The notes: a model not told the origin generated them from the letters alone. Positions 25,838 through 36,167 are shown, counted from the stretch's first letter. The stretch: DNA of 64,000 bases from JAVJUV01 sp047314965 (GCF_047314965.1 NZ_JBLBVK010000058.1:186001-250000), one strand, 5' to 3'. Program-made: numbers and translations.

Positions 25838-25936
25838 GGTCTCTCGTTTCCGTCAAGCTAAAGGAAGGGTCAAGTGGAAAGGCGCGGATTGGCATTTCGC
25901 CGCGTGTCGGGTACGTCCTTCGGGAAGGAGATGCGC

Positions 25937-26578
25937 ATGGGCGAAATCATCATGGTCCGCCACGGGCAGGCCAATAGCCAAGCCACCACCGAAGAAGACT
26001 ATGACCGGCTGAGCGATCTCGGCAAAACCCAATCGAATTGGCTGGGCGACTGGCTTCGCGGGCATGACTACATCTTCGATCATGTCGTCTCCGGCACGCT
26101 GTATCGACACCGCCAGACGGTGGCTGGCATGGGCTATGACGCCGACGAGGATCCCCGACTGAACGAGATCGACTATTATACGCTCACTGACGCGCTGCAC
26201 CGGATCAAGGGAGAACCACTGCCGACGGGCGACACTTTCGCGGACCACATGCCCAAGGTCTTCGCCGCCTGGCGCGAGGCCGAGATCGAAGGTGCAGAAC
26301 CTTACCATGCATTCGAGGATCGAGTGGCCGCGTTGTTGGCAGATGCCGCGCAGCCGGGACGTCGCGTCCTCTGTGTGACGTCGGGCGGCGTTATCGGCAT
26401 GGTGCTGCGGCACCTTCTTGATCTCGACATCCTGAAGATGAGCCGGGTCATGCTGCCTATCTGGAATACTTCGATCCACCGACTTCACGTCCGTCAGACC
26501 GAGACCATTCTCGCGGGCTTTAACGCGATTCCCCATCTGGAAGAGCCAGGCCGCGCCCATGCCCGAACCTACTATTGA
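25937..26578 (+). CDS. Histidine phosphatase family protein
   Basis: A 213-residue phosphoglycerate mutase-like histidine phosphatase. The N-terminal MVRHGQAN holds the phosphorylated histidine and the RHG motif, SGTLYRHRQTV provides an arginine, and VTSGGVIGMVLRHLL replaces the usual second His (normally SHGG) with Thr-Ser-Gly-Gly. That change may weaken ordinary phosphatase activity. The start at 25937 has a GGAAGGAG site six bases away; the ATG at 25931 directly abuts the site and is less likely. A GST gene follows 9 bp downstream. Confidence 0.85.
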   Translation: MGEIIMVRHGQANSQATTEEDYDRLSDLGKTQSNWLGDWLRGHDYIFDHVVSGTLYRHRQTVAGMGYDADEDPRLNEIDYYTLTDALHRIKGEPLPTGDTFADHMPKVFAAWREAEIEGAEPYHAFEDRVAALLADAAQPGRRVLCVTSGGVIGMVLRHLLDLDILKMSRVMLPIWNTSIHRLHVRQTETILAGFNAIPHLEEPGRAHARTYY

Positions 26579-26587
26579 GGCCCATAC

Positions 26588-27202
26588 ATGCTGAAACTCT
26601 ATTGTGCTCCGAGAACGATCTCGATCGCGGTGACGACGTTACTATACGAGAGCGGAATTCATTGGGAACCGATCAGGGTCGATATCGCCGGGGGTGAGCA
26701 GACCCGCCCTGACTATCACGCGATCAATCCAAAGGGTCGGGTTCCTGTACTCATGACCCCAGAAGGGGCACTGACCGAGACCGGCGCAATCCTCGAATAC
26801 TTGGCCGAGACTGCTGCGCCCGGTTACGTGCCTGCCGATCCATTGGCTCGGGCACGGATGCGCGAGGTCATGTTCTATCTCGCTTCGACCATGCACGTTA
26901 ATCACGCCCACAAAATGCGCGGCCGTCGCTGGGCAAACGAGGAGGCTTCGCTTGCCGACATGACGGCGAAGGTGCCCCAAACGATGACGGCCTCCTGCGC
27001 TTACATCGAAAGTCTGATCGTTGGTCGCTATCTATTCGGTGCCGATCCTACTCTCGCTGATTTTTACCTTTACGCCATTTGCACCTGGCTTGAGGGCGAT
27101 GGGGTGAATGTGTCTCAATTTCCCAAGCTGTCCGCATTCATCGAGGCGATGGAGGCTACTTCGGGAGTGCGTCAGGCACGTGCGGCCGGTCTTATCATTT
27201 GA
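26588..27202 (+). CDS. Glutathione S-transferase family protein
   Basis: A 204-residue two-domain GST. The thioredoxin-like domain (1-80) contains INPKGRVPVLMTPEG with the cis-proline and ETGAILEYLAE, the glutathione gamma-glutamyl site. The all-helical C-terminal domain ends with ADPTLADFYLYAIC. The usual N-terminal catalytic Ser/Cys position reads APRTISIAV, so the reaction is uncertain. Cytoplasmic, probably transcribed with the histidine phosphatase gene. Confidence 0.88.
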   Translation: MLKLYCAPRTISIAVTTLLYESGIHWEPIRVDIAGGEQTRPDYHAINPKGRVPVLMTPEGALTETGAILEYLAETAAPGYVPADPLARARMREVMFYLASTMHVNHAHKMRGRRWANEEASLADMTAKVPQTMTASCAYIESLIVGRYLFGADPTLADFYLYAICTWLEGDGVNVSQFPKLSAFIEAMEATSGVRQARAAGLII

Positions 27203-27291
27203 GCCTGACGTTTGATCAAGCTCGCGTGAGGTAGGCTGTGCCGAGCTGATTTTCTATGTCACCTTCGGAATGAGATTTCGGAGGAACTGCC

Positions 27292-28263
27292 ATGCACACT
27301 TTCCGATTGGCATTCGCCGCCGCATTTTTCCTTGTGTTCAATTCAGCCTCCGCCGACCCCAACTTCTGGAGGCACGAATGGCCGGAGACCGATTTCTCTG
27401 TGACGTCCATCGACAACTGGGTCGAGATCATGTCGGGTGGGCCACCGAAGGACGGTATTCCGGCGCTGGACGATCCTCAGTTAATTTTAGTCGCTGATGA
27501 AAAACGGATCGGAGACCGGGAGGCGGTGATTACGGTGGAGATCCAGGGCGAGCGCCCTCGCGCCTATCCGATCCGTTACCTGACGTGGCATGAAATCGTG
27601 AACGACGAAATCGGTGGCGTGCCCGTGGCTGTCACGTTCTGTCCCCTCTGCAATTCGGGAATCACGTTTGATCGGCGTGTGAAAGGGCGCGTCCTTAGCT
27701 TCGGCGTTTCGGGCAAACTCCGTTTCTCGGATATGGTTATGTATGATCGTGAAACTCAAAGCTGGTGGCAGCAGGCTATTGGCGAGGGGATCGTCGGAGA
27801 AATGACCGGTGTGCAACTGACTGCGCTTCCGACTTGGATGGAAAGCTGGGGTGAATATCGGGAACGCAATCCCGATGGCCTCGTGATGGCTCAACCGGCC
27901 TGGCCAAGACAATACGGAAGAAACCCTTACGTCGGTTACGACAGTTCCCGCCGTCCGTTTCTCTATAATGGTGAATTGCCGCCCCACGATATCCCAGCGT
28001 TAATGAGAGTCGTCCGGGTGGGTGATCGCGCGTGGACGCTCCAGCGCCTCATGGACGAGGGCCAGATCGTTGAAGCCGGAGTGACAATCAACTGGGCCTC
28101 AGGTCAGGCCTCGGCGCTTGATCACTATGGCATAGGCGAGGGCAGGGATGTGGGAACAGTACGCGTTCGCGATGCTTGGGGAAAAGATGTCCCGCATGAT
28201 GTCATGTTCGCTTTTGCCTTCCACGCCTTCTATCCGGACGGAGAATGGATGCTGGGTAGGTAA
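27292..28263 (+). CDS. DUF3179 domain-containing exported protein
   Basis: A 323-residue exported protein. The signal peptide is MHTFRLAFAAAFFLVFNSASA and the DUF3179 core is unmistakable: PIRYLTWHEIVNDEIGG, the Cys motif VTFCPLCNSGITFDR (near residue 120) and DMVMYDRETQSWWQQ. The family may have a thiol or metal site, but no activity is known. The start has a GGAGG site six bases upstream. It is convergent with carB, whose end lies 73 bp away. Confidence 0.88.
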   Translation: MHTFRLAFAAAFFLVFNSASADPNFWRHEWPETDFSVTSIDNWVEIMSGGPPKDGIPALDDPQLILVADEKRIGDREAVITVEIQGERPRAYPIRYLTWHEIVNDEIGGVPVAVTFCPLCNSGITFDRRVKGRVLSFGVSGKLRFSDMVMYDRETQSWWQQAIGEGIVGEMTGVQLTALPTWMESWGEYRERNPDGLVMAQPAWPRQYGRNPYVGYDSSRRPFLYNGELPPHDIPALMRVVRVGDRAWTLQRLMDEGQIVEAGVTINWASGQASALDHYGIGEGRDVGTVRVRDAWGKDVPHDVMFAFAFHAFYPDGEWMLGR

Positions 28264-28336
28264 CTGCAGATCAGAAGGTCTGCCGGCAGGCCAAGTTTTG
28301 CCCTCGAAAAACGTCCACCTCGATGGGGCAGATGCC

Positions 28337-31300
28337 TCAGGCCCCTTGCAGCGACCTGACCCCCAGTTCCCCTTCCGCTCGCGATGCCATCGCAAGTGCC
28401 GCTGCATGAGCTGCTGCCGCAGTGGTGAAGTAGGGGATCTTGTCCATCAAGGTCACGTTCCGCATTGACCGAGAGTCCTCGATAGCCTGCGCGCCTTCCG
28501 TGGTGTTCATCACGAGGTGGACCAAACCGTCCTTCATCACGTCAACGATGGTGCGGCCTCCTTCATAGGCCTTGTTCACGACCTTCGAAGATATGCCGTT
28601 TTCAGTCAGGAATGCAGCGGTGCCACGCGTCGCGAGTATTTCCAGGCCAAGATCGTGCAAAATCCGAGCCGTCTCGATCAACTGGGGAGTCTTGTCCTCG
28701 TCCTTGATCGAGAGGAATACGGTTCCTGTCTCCGGCAGATGCGTACCTGCGCCAAGCTGTGCCTTCAGGAATGCCCGCGGGAACGATCTGTCCCAGCCCA
28801 TCACCTCACCGGTCGAGCGCATCTCGGGCCCAAGCAGCGTATCGACGCCCGGGAAGCGGGCAAAGGGAAGTACCGCTTCCTTGACGCTGAACCAGGGCGT
28901 GCGGAAATCGGCCAGCGCCATCGGGTCGCCCATCGGGATCGTGACGTCGTCACTGACAGGCTGGTGCGGTGCAGCTTTCGGGAAGGCCGAGAGTTTCTCG
29001 CCTGCCATCAGACGCGCTGCGATCGATGCTATGGCTGAGTCGGTCGCCTTCGCCACGAACGGAACAGTACGGGACGCGCGCGGATTCACTTCGATCAGGT
29101 AGACTTCGTACTCACCCTTTTCGTTCGCTTTGATCGCGAACTGTACGTTCATCAGGCCAACGACGCCCAGTTCACGGGCCAATGCTTCGGACTGGTGGGT
29201 CAACTCATCAACGATCTCGGCGGAGAGCGTATGGGGAGGCAGCGAACAGGCGCTGTCACCCGAGTGCACGCCTGCCTCTTCGATATGTTCCATGATCCCG
29301 GCCACGTGAACGGTTTCGCCGTCACAGAGAGCGTCGACATCGACCTCGGTTGCGCCGGAAAGATAGGAATCGAGAAGAACAGGGCTGTCACCCGACACCA
29401 CCACGGCGTCGCGGATGTATCGTCTCAGGTTGTCCATGTCGCGGACGATTTCCATTGCCCTGCCACCCAGGACATAGGATGGTCGAATTACGAGCGGAAA
29501 GCCGATGTCTTTTGCAATTTCAAGGGCTTCTTCATCAGAGTGGGCAATGCCGTTCTTCGGTTGCTTCAAACCGAGTCGGTTTACCAGATCCTGGAAACGC
29601 TCGCGGTCTTCGGCGAGGTCGATGGCGTCGGGCGTTGTGCCGAGGATCGGTATGCCGGCATCATGCAGGGCATTTGCCAGTTTCAAAGGCGTCTGGCCGC
29701 CAAACTGAACGATGACGCCATGCAGTGTGCCGTTGTCTTGTTCAACCCGTAGGATTTCCATGACGTGTTCGAACGTCAGTGGTTCGAAATAGAGACGGTC
29801 CGAAGTGTCATAATCGGTCGACACGGTCTCGGGGTTGCAGTTGACCATGATCGTCTCATAGCCGACATCCGACAGCGCGAAGCAGGCATGACAGCAGCAA
29901 TAGTCGAATTCGATGCCCTGGCCGATCCTGTTGGGACCACCGCCAAGGATGACCACCTTTTTACGATCCGAAGGTCTCGCTTCGCATTCAACATCGCCCA
30001 TGACGGGTTCTTCGTATGTCGAGTACATATAAGGTGTTTGCGCCTCAAATTCCGCGGCGCAGGTATCGATGCGCTTGAAGACAGCGGTAACGCCAAGGTT
30101 CTGACGTGCGCGGCGCACGTTGTCTTCAGTGCGGCCTGTCAGCTTGGCAAGACGCGCATCCGTGAAGCCCAGCATTTTCAGCTGGCGGAGACCGTTTTCG
30201 GTAACGGGAAGACCATCCCTGCGGACCACGTCTTCGGCCTCGATGATTTCGCGGACTCTGGCGAGAAACCAGGGGTCAAAACTGGTCACGGCCTGGATTT
30301 CGTCGTCTGTCAAACCATGACGCATCGCCTGAGCAATCGTTCTCAAGCGGTCGGGAGTCTGCTTGGATATAGCGGCGATGATGGCGGCCTTATCAGGGGC
30401 ACCTGGGATTTCAACCTCGTCGAATCCGGTCAGGCCTGTTTCCATCGAGGCCAATGCCTTCTGCACGGATTCGTGAAATGTCCGACCGATGGCCATTGCC
30501 TCGCCTACCGATTTCATCGCGGTGGTCAGGTGGGGCTCCGATCCGGGAAATTTCTCGAAAGCGAAGCGTGGGATCTTGGTGACGACATAGTCGATCGTCG
30601 GCTCGAAGGAGGCAGGCGTGACCTTGGTAATGTCGTTGTCGAGTTCGTCGAGGGTATAGCCCACGGCGAGTTTCGCGGCGATCTTGGCGATCGGGAAGCC
30701 GGTGGCTTTGGATGCCAGAGCGGACGAGCGAGATACCCGCGGGTTCATCTCGATGACGACCATTCGTCCATCTTCAGGGTTCACGGCCCATTGAACGTTC
30801 GACCCGCCGGTCTCGACGCCTATTTCCCTCAAGACCGCGATCGAGGCCGATCGCATGATCTGATATTCCTTGTCGGTCAACGTAAGAGCCGGGGCTACGG
30901 TGATCGAGTCCCCTGTATGAACGCCCATCGGGTCAACATTTTCGATCGAGCAGACGATAATGGCGTTGTCGGCGCGGTCGCGAACGACCTCCATCTCGTA
31001 TTCTTTCCAGCCCAGAAGACTTTCGTCGATCAGGATTTGCGCGACCGGACTGGCCTCCAGTCCCCGTCGGCACATCTCGAAATATTCGTCCCGATTGTAT
31101 GCTACACCTCCACCGGTACCTCCGAGCGTAAACGCAGGCCGGATTATGGCTGGAAGGCCGACTTCGTCCAAGGCGGCCATAGCGGATTCGAGACCTTTCG
31201 GAACATCATAACGCCCCGAGGCGGTCTTTGGCGCAGCCACGATCGTGGCGCGAGGGTTTTCCAGGCCGATTCGATCCATGGCCTCGCGGAACAGCTTGCG

Positions 31301-31684
31301 GTCTTCGGCCATCTCGATGGCCTCGCGCTTTGCACCGATCATCTCGACGCCGAACTTTTCCAGGACGCCCATTTCCTCCAGCGCAAGAGAGGTGTTGAGT
31401 CCAGTCTGTCCACCCATCGTCGGCAGCAGAGCGTCAGGACGCTCTTTCTCGATGATCTTGGCCACGACTTCGGGGGTTATCGGTTCGATATACGTGGCAT
31501 CCGCCAAACCCGGGTCGGTCATGATCGTGGCCGGGTTCGAGTTGACGAGGATGACGCGGTAACCTTCCTCTCGGAGCGCCTTGCAAGCCTGGGCTCCAGA
31601 ATAGTCAAATTCGCAGGCCTGTCCTATCACGATGGGACCAGCGCCGATGATCATGATCGACTTGATGTCGGTTCTCTTCGGCAT
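28337..31684 (-). CDS. carB: Carbamoyl-phosphate synthase large subunit
   Basis: A 1115-residue CarB, slightly longer than the E. coli protein. It contains two homologous ATP-grasp halves: the first starts at MIIGAGPIVIGQACEFDYSG, the second at VVILGGGPNRIGQGIEFDYC, each with its own LLPTMGGQTGLN or VIVQFGGQTPLK segment. The C-terminal methylglyoxal-synthase-like allosteric domain is present (GLEILATRGTAAFL). With CarA it makes carbamoyl phosphate for arginine and pyrimidine synthesis. carA is not in the window. A long antisense open frame opposite this gene is a composition artefact. Confidence 0.97.
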   Translation of the reverse strand: MPKRTDIKSIMIIGAGPIVIGQACEFDYSGAQACKALREEGYRVILVNSNPATIMTDPGLADATYIEPITPEVVAKIIEKERPDALLPTMGGQTGLNTSLALEEMGVLEKFGVEMIGAKREAIEMAEDRKLFREAMDRIGLENPRATIVAAPKTASGRYDVPKGLESAMAALDEVGLPAIIRPAFTLGGTGGGVAYNRDEYFEMCRRGLEASPVAQILIDESLLGWKEYEMEVVRDRADNAIIVCSIENVDPMGVHTGDSITVAPALTLTDKEYQIMRSASIAVLREIGVETGGSNVQWAVNPEDGRMVVIEMNPRVSRSSALASKATGFPIAKIAAKLAVGYTLDELDNDITKVTPASFEPTIDYVVTKIPRFAFEKFPGSEPHLTTAMKSVGEAMAIGRTFHESVQKALASMETGLTGFDEVEIPGAPDKAAIIAAISKQTPDRLRTIAQAMRHGLTDDEIQAVTSFDPWFLARVREIIEAEDVVRRDGLPVTENGLRQLKMLGFTDARLAKLTGRTEDNVRRARQNLGVTAVFKRIDTCAAEFEAQTPYMYSTYEEPVMGDVECEARPSDRKKVVILGGGPNRIGQGIEFDYCCCHACFALSDVGYETIMVNCNPETVSTDYDTSDRLYFEPLTFEHVMEILRVEQDNGTLHGVIVQFGGQTPLKLANALHDAGIPILGTTPDAIDLAEDRERFQDLVNRLGLKQPKNGIAHSDEEALEIAKDIGFPLVIRPSYVLGGRAMEIVRDMDNLRRYIRDAVVVSGDSPVLLDSYLSGATEVDVDALCDGETVHVAGIMEHIEEAGVHSGDSACSLPPHTLSAEIVDELTHQSEALARELGVVGLMNVQFAIKANEKGEYEVYLIEVNPRASRTVPFVAKATDSAIASIAARLMAGEKLSAFPKAAPHQPVSDDVTIPMGDPMALADFRTPWFSVKEAVLPFARFPGVDTLLGPEMRSTGEVMGWDRSFPRAFLKAQLGAGTHLPETGTVFLSIKDEDKTPQLIETARILHDLGLEILATRGTAAFLTENGISSKVVNKAYEGGRTIVDVMKDGLVHLVMNTTEGAQAIEDSRSMRNVTLMDKIPYFTTAAAAHAAALAMASRAEGELGVRSLQGA

Positions 31685-31768
31685 CCGCTCTTCCCCTCAC
31701 TGACCGCAAATTGTCGTGCGTTATAGGGATAAGCGAACCGGGTGCAAGGGGGGCGTTCAGATTGATGC

Positions 31769-33067
31769 TCAACCTGGCTGGTTCAATGTGTCGGGTGCTC
31801 TGTTCGCAGTGCCAGAGGAAGCACGGATAAAGATCATACCTGTTGCGACGATTGCGGCGAGCGATAATAGAGCGGTGTGTTGGGGATAGAAAGTCTCGAA
31901 CGGGAAGGCCTTGGCCTCCGTCAAGAGCTTTCCCATCCAGAGGTGGCTGAAGCCCAACCAGACCGGGATCGAGGCCAGTGTGGCCCAACGCCAACCAAAA
32001 TTGGGGGAAAGAGCCAAAAATATCAGAAGTGGCAGGGTGTAATAGTGCATCCACGCCAAGGGCCCGAAAAACAAAGACGCAACGGATATGAGGAGCAGCC
32101 TCACCCTTGCGCGATCATCGAAGGGCATGGAAGCCGTGATCCAGATGCTGAATCCGACGGAGACCACAAGTATTGCGCGGCTGAATTGTGAAACCCATGC
32201 GGTATCCAATCCCATCCTTGGGTCCGAGCAGGGGTCGCAGGGAAGAAAAGGCACGAAAAAGTCGTGTGCCGCAGTTTCAAATGTCAGATTCAGCCCCACG
32301 ATGGGCATCAGTGATTCCATCCACGACACCCCCCGAAGGAAAGCCGCGTGTGGTTCGACGCCTGCAACAGCCAGACTTATCGCAGCAGCACTCGCCGCCG
32401 TGAGCGCAGTTGCTCCCGCGGCTCGCCAGCGGCGGTCAGCCAAAAAAATCACCGCGAGAATAATTGGAGTCACCTTGATGGCGGCGGCCAGCCCCAAAAG
32501 GACACCTGCCGTCGTATCCCGACCGGCGATATACCTTTCAAATCCGAGCAGGATCAGGAAGATTACGAGCAGTTGCGGTTGCCCTAGAGAAAGCGCGGCA
32601 GCAGCTGGAATTGTGGTTTCTACAAATAGAACGGCAAAGCCAGCGAACAGAACCGGTGAAACCGGTGTCCGCATGAGCCGCCATGCGATTAAGATCGAAG
32701 CTGCCAGGCTGGCCACAAGCAATACGCGTGCCCCATTGAAAAAACTGATGGGGTCGAAGGTGCCTGTAAACGGGGCTACGGCGAAGGCCCAAAGCGGTGG
32801 ATAGACGTAATGCGACCCGCTATGTCCGGTTATTCCGTGGCTTTCGAGAACACCCCGCCATGCGGGATCATTGGCTATGGCAAAGCTCTTGGCGTTGCCG
32901 CCGTACAGCATGGGCGTGTCGCCGATCCAGGCAAAATGCCCGGCGATATAGATCGCGGCCATGTCGATGGCATAACTGTCCCAATAGCGCCAGACGGTCC
33001 AAGATGCCCAGGCGACCAACAGCAGGATGGCCCCTGCCATATCTCTTGATTGGTTCTTGCCCGTCAT
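31769..33067 (-). CDS. DUF2029/GT87-type membrane glycosyltransferase
   Basis: A 432-residue polytopic membrane protein with about ten hydrophobic segments, resembling the GT87 (DUF2029) group of polyprenyl-phosphate-dependent mannosyl/arabinosyl transferases. Characteristic stretches are YAIDMAAIYIAGHFAWI (acidic residue after the first helix), SHYVYPPLWAFAVAPFTG and LGQPQLLVIFLILLGF. The start at 33067 has an AAGGA site; a longer frame continues upstream without membrane character. Transcribed upstream of carB, 84 bp away. The sugar donor and acceptor are unknown. Confidence 0.75.
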   Translation of the reverse strand: MTGKNQSRDMAGAILLLVAWASWTVWRYWDSYAIDMAAIYIAGHFAWIGDTPMLYGGNAKSFAIANDPAWRGVLESHGITGHSGSHYVYPPLWAFAVAPFTGTFDPISFFNGARVLLVASLAASILIAWRLMRTPVSPVLFAGFAVLFVETTIPAAAALSLGQPQLLVIFLILLGFERYIAGRDTTAGVLLGLAAAIKVTPIILAVIFLADRRWRAAGATALTAASAAAISLAVAGVEPHAAFLRGVSWMESLMPIVGLNLTFETAAHDFFVPFLPCDPCSDPRMGLDTAWVSQFSRAILVVSVGFSIWITASMPFDDRARVRLLLISVASLFFGPLAWMHYYTLPLLIFLALSPNFGWRWATLASIPVWLGFSHLWMGKLLTEAKAFPFETFYPQHTALLSLAAIVATGMIFIRASSGTANRAPDTLNQPG

Positions 33068-33459
33068 CGTTTTCCTTGCTTGCGCAAGCGCCGTTCTACA
33101 GGGCAAAGGAGACATTTGTTGGACAGGGATTGGGCGCGCTTTCGAAACAGTCTTACAGGTGCTCACATTTTGACTTCCTCGGTCTGTATGCTCTCCCATC
33201 GCACCTAGGGGAGTTATTGCGCCTATAATTCTTACATTTGTAGGTGGTCTCGTAAGCGCACCGACCATTTACGCCCTGCGACTTTCCCGAGGCGTCCGAA
33301 TTCCATTCACTCGCGGGACTCGCGAGTTGCATCATTGGTCTCTGGTTCTTTTATTTTATTATGGAAATGTGCTGGTCCATTCTGACCGCCGCTTGACTTC
33401 CTTGCTTCGAAAAGGTGTATCGGCCCGAACCTCAGATATGATGCCCCAAGGGGAAAACC
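33068..33459. other. Intergenic region upstream of aspS
   Basis: About 390 AT-richer bases between two divergent genes. No gene is supported. A 7-bp inverted repeat (33309-33315 with 33321-33327) and a candidate aspS promoter (33393-33421) are visible, and the aspS ribosome site AAGGGGA lies just before its start. Confidence 0.5.
33393..33421 (+). promoter_or_regulatory. Candidate sigma-70 promoter of aspS
   Basis: TTGACT (33393-33398), a 17-base spacer and TGTATC (33416-33421) give a plausible -35/-10 pair about 40 bases before the aspS ATG. The -10 is a poor match, so this is tentative. Confidence 0.35.
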
Positions 33460-35235
33460 ATGCACGCTTTTCGCAGCCATACCTGCGCCGCACTCAATGC
33501 CTCTCATGTGGGAGAAACCGTCCGCCTCTCGGGTTGGGTCCACCGTATCCGCGACCACGGAGGTGTGCTGTTCATTGATCTTCGCGATCACTATGGCATC
33601 ACGCAAGTGCTGTGCGACCCCGATAGTCCGGTGTTCAACGATGTCGAGAAGGTGCGCAGCGAGTGGTGCATCAGGATCGATGGTAATGTTAAGGCGCGAG
33701 ATCCCGAGCTGGTAAACCCCAAAATCCCGACAGGCGAAGTTGAGGTTTTCATTCGCGACATGGAGGTACTTGGGGCGTCAGAAGAGTTGCCGCTCATGGT
33801 TTTCGGCGACCAGGAGTATCCCGAGGAAACCCGCCTTCGTTACCGCTTTCTTGACCTTAGGCGTGAAGCCATGCAGTCGAACATGAAGTTGCGCTCTGAT
33901 GTGGTGGCTTCGATCCGGCGTCGGATGTGGGACCAGAAATTCCGGGAATACCAAACGCCGATCATCACAGCGTCGTCGCCCGAAGGCGCCCGCGACTTCC
34001 TAGTGCCTTCGCGGCTCCACCCGGGCAAGTTCTATGCGCTGCCGCAAGCTCCGCAGCAATTCAAACAGCTTCTGATGGTGTCGGGCTTTGACAAGTATTT
34101 TCAGATTGCGCCCTGCTTCCGCGACGAAGATCCTCGTGCCGACCGTTCGCCGACGGATTTCTACCAGCTCGACCTTGAGATGAGCTTCGTCACGCAGGAC
34201 GATGTCTTCGAGACCGTCCAGCCCGTGATCGAGGGGATCTTCGAGGAATTCGGGGGCGGCCATAAGGTCGACAAGCTCTGGCCGAAGATCAAATATGCTG
34301 ATTCCATGAAGTGGTATGGGACCGACAAGCCGGATCTTCGCAACCCGATCAAGATGCAAGACGTGTCCGACCATTTCCGGGGGTCGGGTTTCGCCATTTT
34401 CGCAAAGTTGCTCGAGCAGGAAGGCACAGAGATTCGTGCGATTCCGGCTCAGAGCGGGGGCAGCCGGAAATTCTGCGACCGGATGAACGCATTCGCCCAG
34501 AAAGAAGGCCTTCCGGGCATGGGATATATCTTCTGGCGGGAAGGCGAAGACGGTATGGAAGCTGCCGGACCCTTGGCAAAAAACATCGGACCCGAGCGTA
34601 CGGAAGCCATCCGCTTGCAGCTAGGTTTGGGCAAGGGTGACGCTGCTTTCTTCCTAGGGGGCAAGCCGGAAAGCTTCGAGCGCGTGGCAGGCCTTGCCCG
34701 GAACGTGATCGGTGACGAACTGAACCTGTCTGAAAAGAACCGCTTCGCCTTCGCTTGGATCGTCGATTTCCCGATGTATGAGAAGGACGACGAAGGCGGA
34801 ATTGATTTCAGCCACAACCCGTTTTCGATGCCGCAGGGTGGGATGGACGCGCTTAAGGGCGATCCTCTTCAGGTTCTCGGTTATCAGTACGACCTCGCCT
34901 GCAACGGCTATGAACTGGTGTCGGGCGCGATCCGGAACCACAAACCTGAAATTATGTTCAAGGCGTTCGAGATTGCCGGTTACGGCGAGGATGAGGTGCG
35001 GAAGCGCTTCGGTGGAATGGTCAACGCTTTCAGATACGGCGCTCCACCACACGGGGGGTGCGCGCTTGGAATCGATCGCGTGGTGATGCTGCTGGCTGAC
35101 GAGGCGAACATTCGTGAAGTCATGCTGTTCCCGATGAACCAGCGGGCCGAGGATCTGATGATGGGCGCGCCCTCCGAGCCAACCAACGAGCAGCTTCGCG
35201 AATTGCGGCTGCGTGTTCTACCACCTGAGGCCTGA
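33460..35235 (+). CDS. aspS: Aspartyl-tRNA synthetase
   Basis: A 591-residue bacterial-type class IIb synthetase. The N-terminal OB-fold anticodon domain contains VRLSGWVHRIRDHGGVLFID. The catalytic core has motif 2 (FQIAPCFRDEDPRADRSPTD) and motif 3 (GGCALGIDRVVMLL, near residue 540), and the bacterial GAD insertion lies at about residues 290-410. An AAGGGGA site precedes the ATG. It charges tRNA-Asp; whether it also charges tRNA-Asn depends on whether asnS and gatCAB occur elsewhere. Confidence 0.96.
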   Translation: MHAFRSHTCAALNASHVGETVRLSGWVHRIRDHGGVLFIDLRDHYGITQVLCDPDSPVFNDVEKVRSEWCIRIDGNVKARDPELVNPKIPTGEVEVFIRDMEVLGASEELPLMVFGDQEYPEETRLRYRFLDLRREAMQSNMKLRSDVVASIRRRMWDQKFREYQTPIITASSPEGARDFLVPSRLHPGKFYALPQAPQQFKQLLMVSGFDKYFQIAPCFRDEDPRADRSPTDFYQLDLEMSFVTQDDVFETVQPVIEGIFEEFGGGHKVDKLWPKIKYADSMKWYGTDKPDLRNPIKMQDVSDHFRGSGFAIFAKLLEQEGTEIRAIPAQSGGSRKFCDRMNAFAQKEGLPGMGYIFWREGEDGMEAAGPLAKNIGPERTEAIRLQLGLGKGDAAFFLGGKPESFERVAGLARNVIGDELNLSEKNRFAFAWIVDFPMYEKDDEGGIDFSHNPFSMPQGGMDALKGDPLQVLGYQYDLACNGYELVSGAIRNHKPEIMFKAFEIAGYGEDEVRKRFGGMVNAFRYGAPPHGGCALGIDRVVMLLADEANIREVMLFPMNQRAEDLMMGAPSEPTNEQLRELRLRVLPPEA

Positions 35236-35360
35236 ATTACAGTCAGGCGTTGATTTTTCCCGTGGTTTGTCGACGCCGCACCAGCCGGCAGGCTTGCCGC
35301 GGGCGGTGTGAAACATCTTGATTGACAGGACAATGCCATGGGCTTCAGCCTTGTGACGCA

Positions 35361-36047
35361 ATGAGCCTTACCGACTGGTCTCCTCCGCCATTGCCGTCCC
35401 GGTCTCCGATCCGGGGTCGCTACGCGACGCTTGAACCGCTCGCGCGCGCCCATGTGCGCGGGCTTCGCGCGGCGCATGGCGAGACCGGTGCTGACGCAAT
35501 GTGGACATACCTTCCGGTCGGGCCATTCGAAGATGCCGGCTATGCCAACTGGGTCGAGTCAAACCGCATCCTGCACGATCCTCTACATTTTGCCGTCCGA
35601 ATGGGAGATGGCCGCCTTGGCGGAACATTGTCTCTCATGCGCATTCACCCTTCCGCCGGGACGATCGAAACGGGCTGGCTGACATTTGCGCCTCGGCTGC
35701 AAAAGACACGCGAAGCGACGGAAGCGGTCTATCTTCTGATGCACTGGTCATTCCAGGCCGGCTACCGTCGTTTCGAATGGAAATGCGACGCCGCAAACAC
35801 CGCCTCTCGCCGCGCTGCGCAGCGCTTCGGACTTTCGTACGAAGGCATCTTTCGGCAGGCGGCCGTTGTAAAGGGACGGAACCGGGATACGGCATGGTTC
35901 GCGGCAATTGACGGCGAATGGCCCGCGCTTCGTGATGCCTTCGAGCGTTGGCTGGACCCGGCAAATTTCGATGTTGATGGCAATCAGATTGAACGGTTAT
36001 CCGACCTGACTGCACCGATCCTGGTCGCCAAGGACCCGGGACTCTAG
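35361..36047 (+). CDS. GNAT family N-acetyltransferase (RimJ/RimL-like)
   Basis: A 228-residue GNAT enzyme of the RimJ/RimL-like group. The start is followed by the typical RGRYATLEPLARAHVRGL, and the acetyl-CoA region includes GGTLSLMRIHPSAGTIETGW and EAVYLLMHWSFQAGYRRFEW. The C-terminal NTASRRAAQRFGLSYEGIFR is the common GNAT motif where a changed residue allows protein or small amine acetylation. The ATG at 35361 lacks a good ribosome site. It follows aspS by 125 bp and may be transcribed from it. Confidence 0.85.
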   Translation: MSLTDWSPPPLPSRSPIRGRYATLEPLARAHVRGLRAAHGETGADAMWTYLPVGPFEDAGYANWVESNRILHDPLHFAVRMGDGRLGGTLSLMRIHPSAGTIETGWLTFAPRLQKTREATEAVYLLMHWSFQAGYRRFEWKCDAANTASRRAAQRFGLSYEGIFRQAAVVKGRNRDTAWFAAIDGEWPALRDAFERWLDPANFDVDGNQIERLSDLTAPILVAKDPGL

Positions 36048-36167
36048 AGCAAGACTGTCGCGGGCTTGATCGTCGAGAAGTCCCAGGAATGGAACGATCG
36101 GTGGAGGCCGGCAACTGCAGAAGTCTGAAGCTTGCTGAAAATACAGTCGGCGGCTAACACATCAATC

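Noticed and set aside
29765..31726. Very long open frame on the plus strand opposite carB
   Set aside because: It is antisense to the well-supported carB gene, has no ribosome site and reads as the complement of CarB codons; long antisense frames are common in GC-rich DNA.
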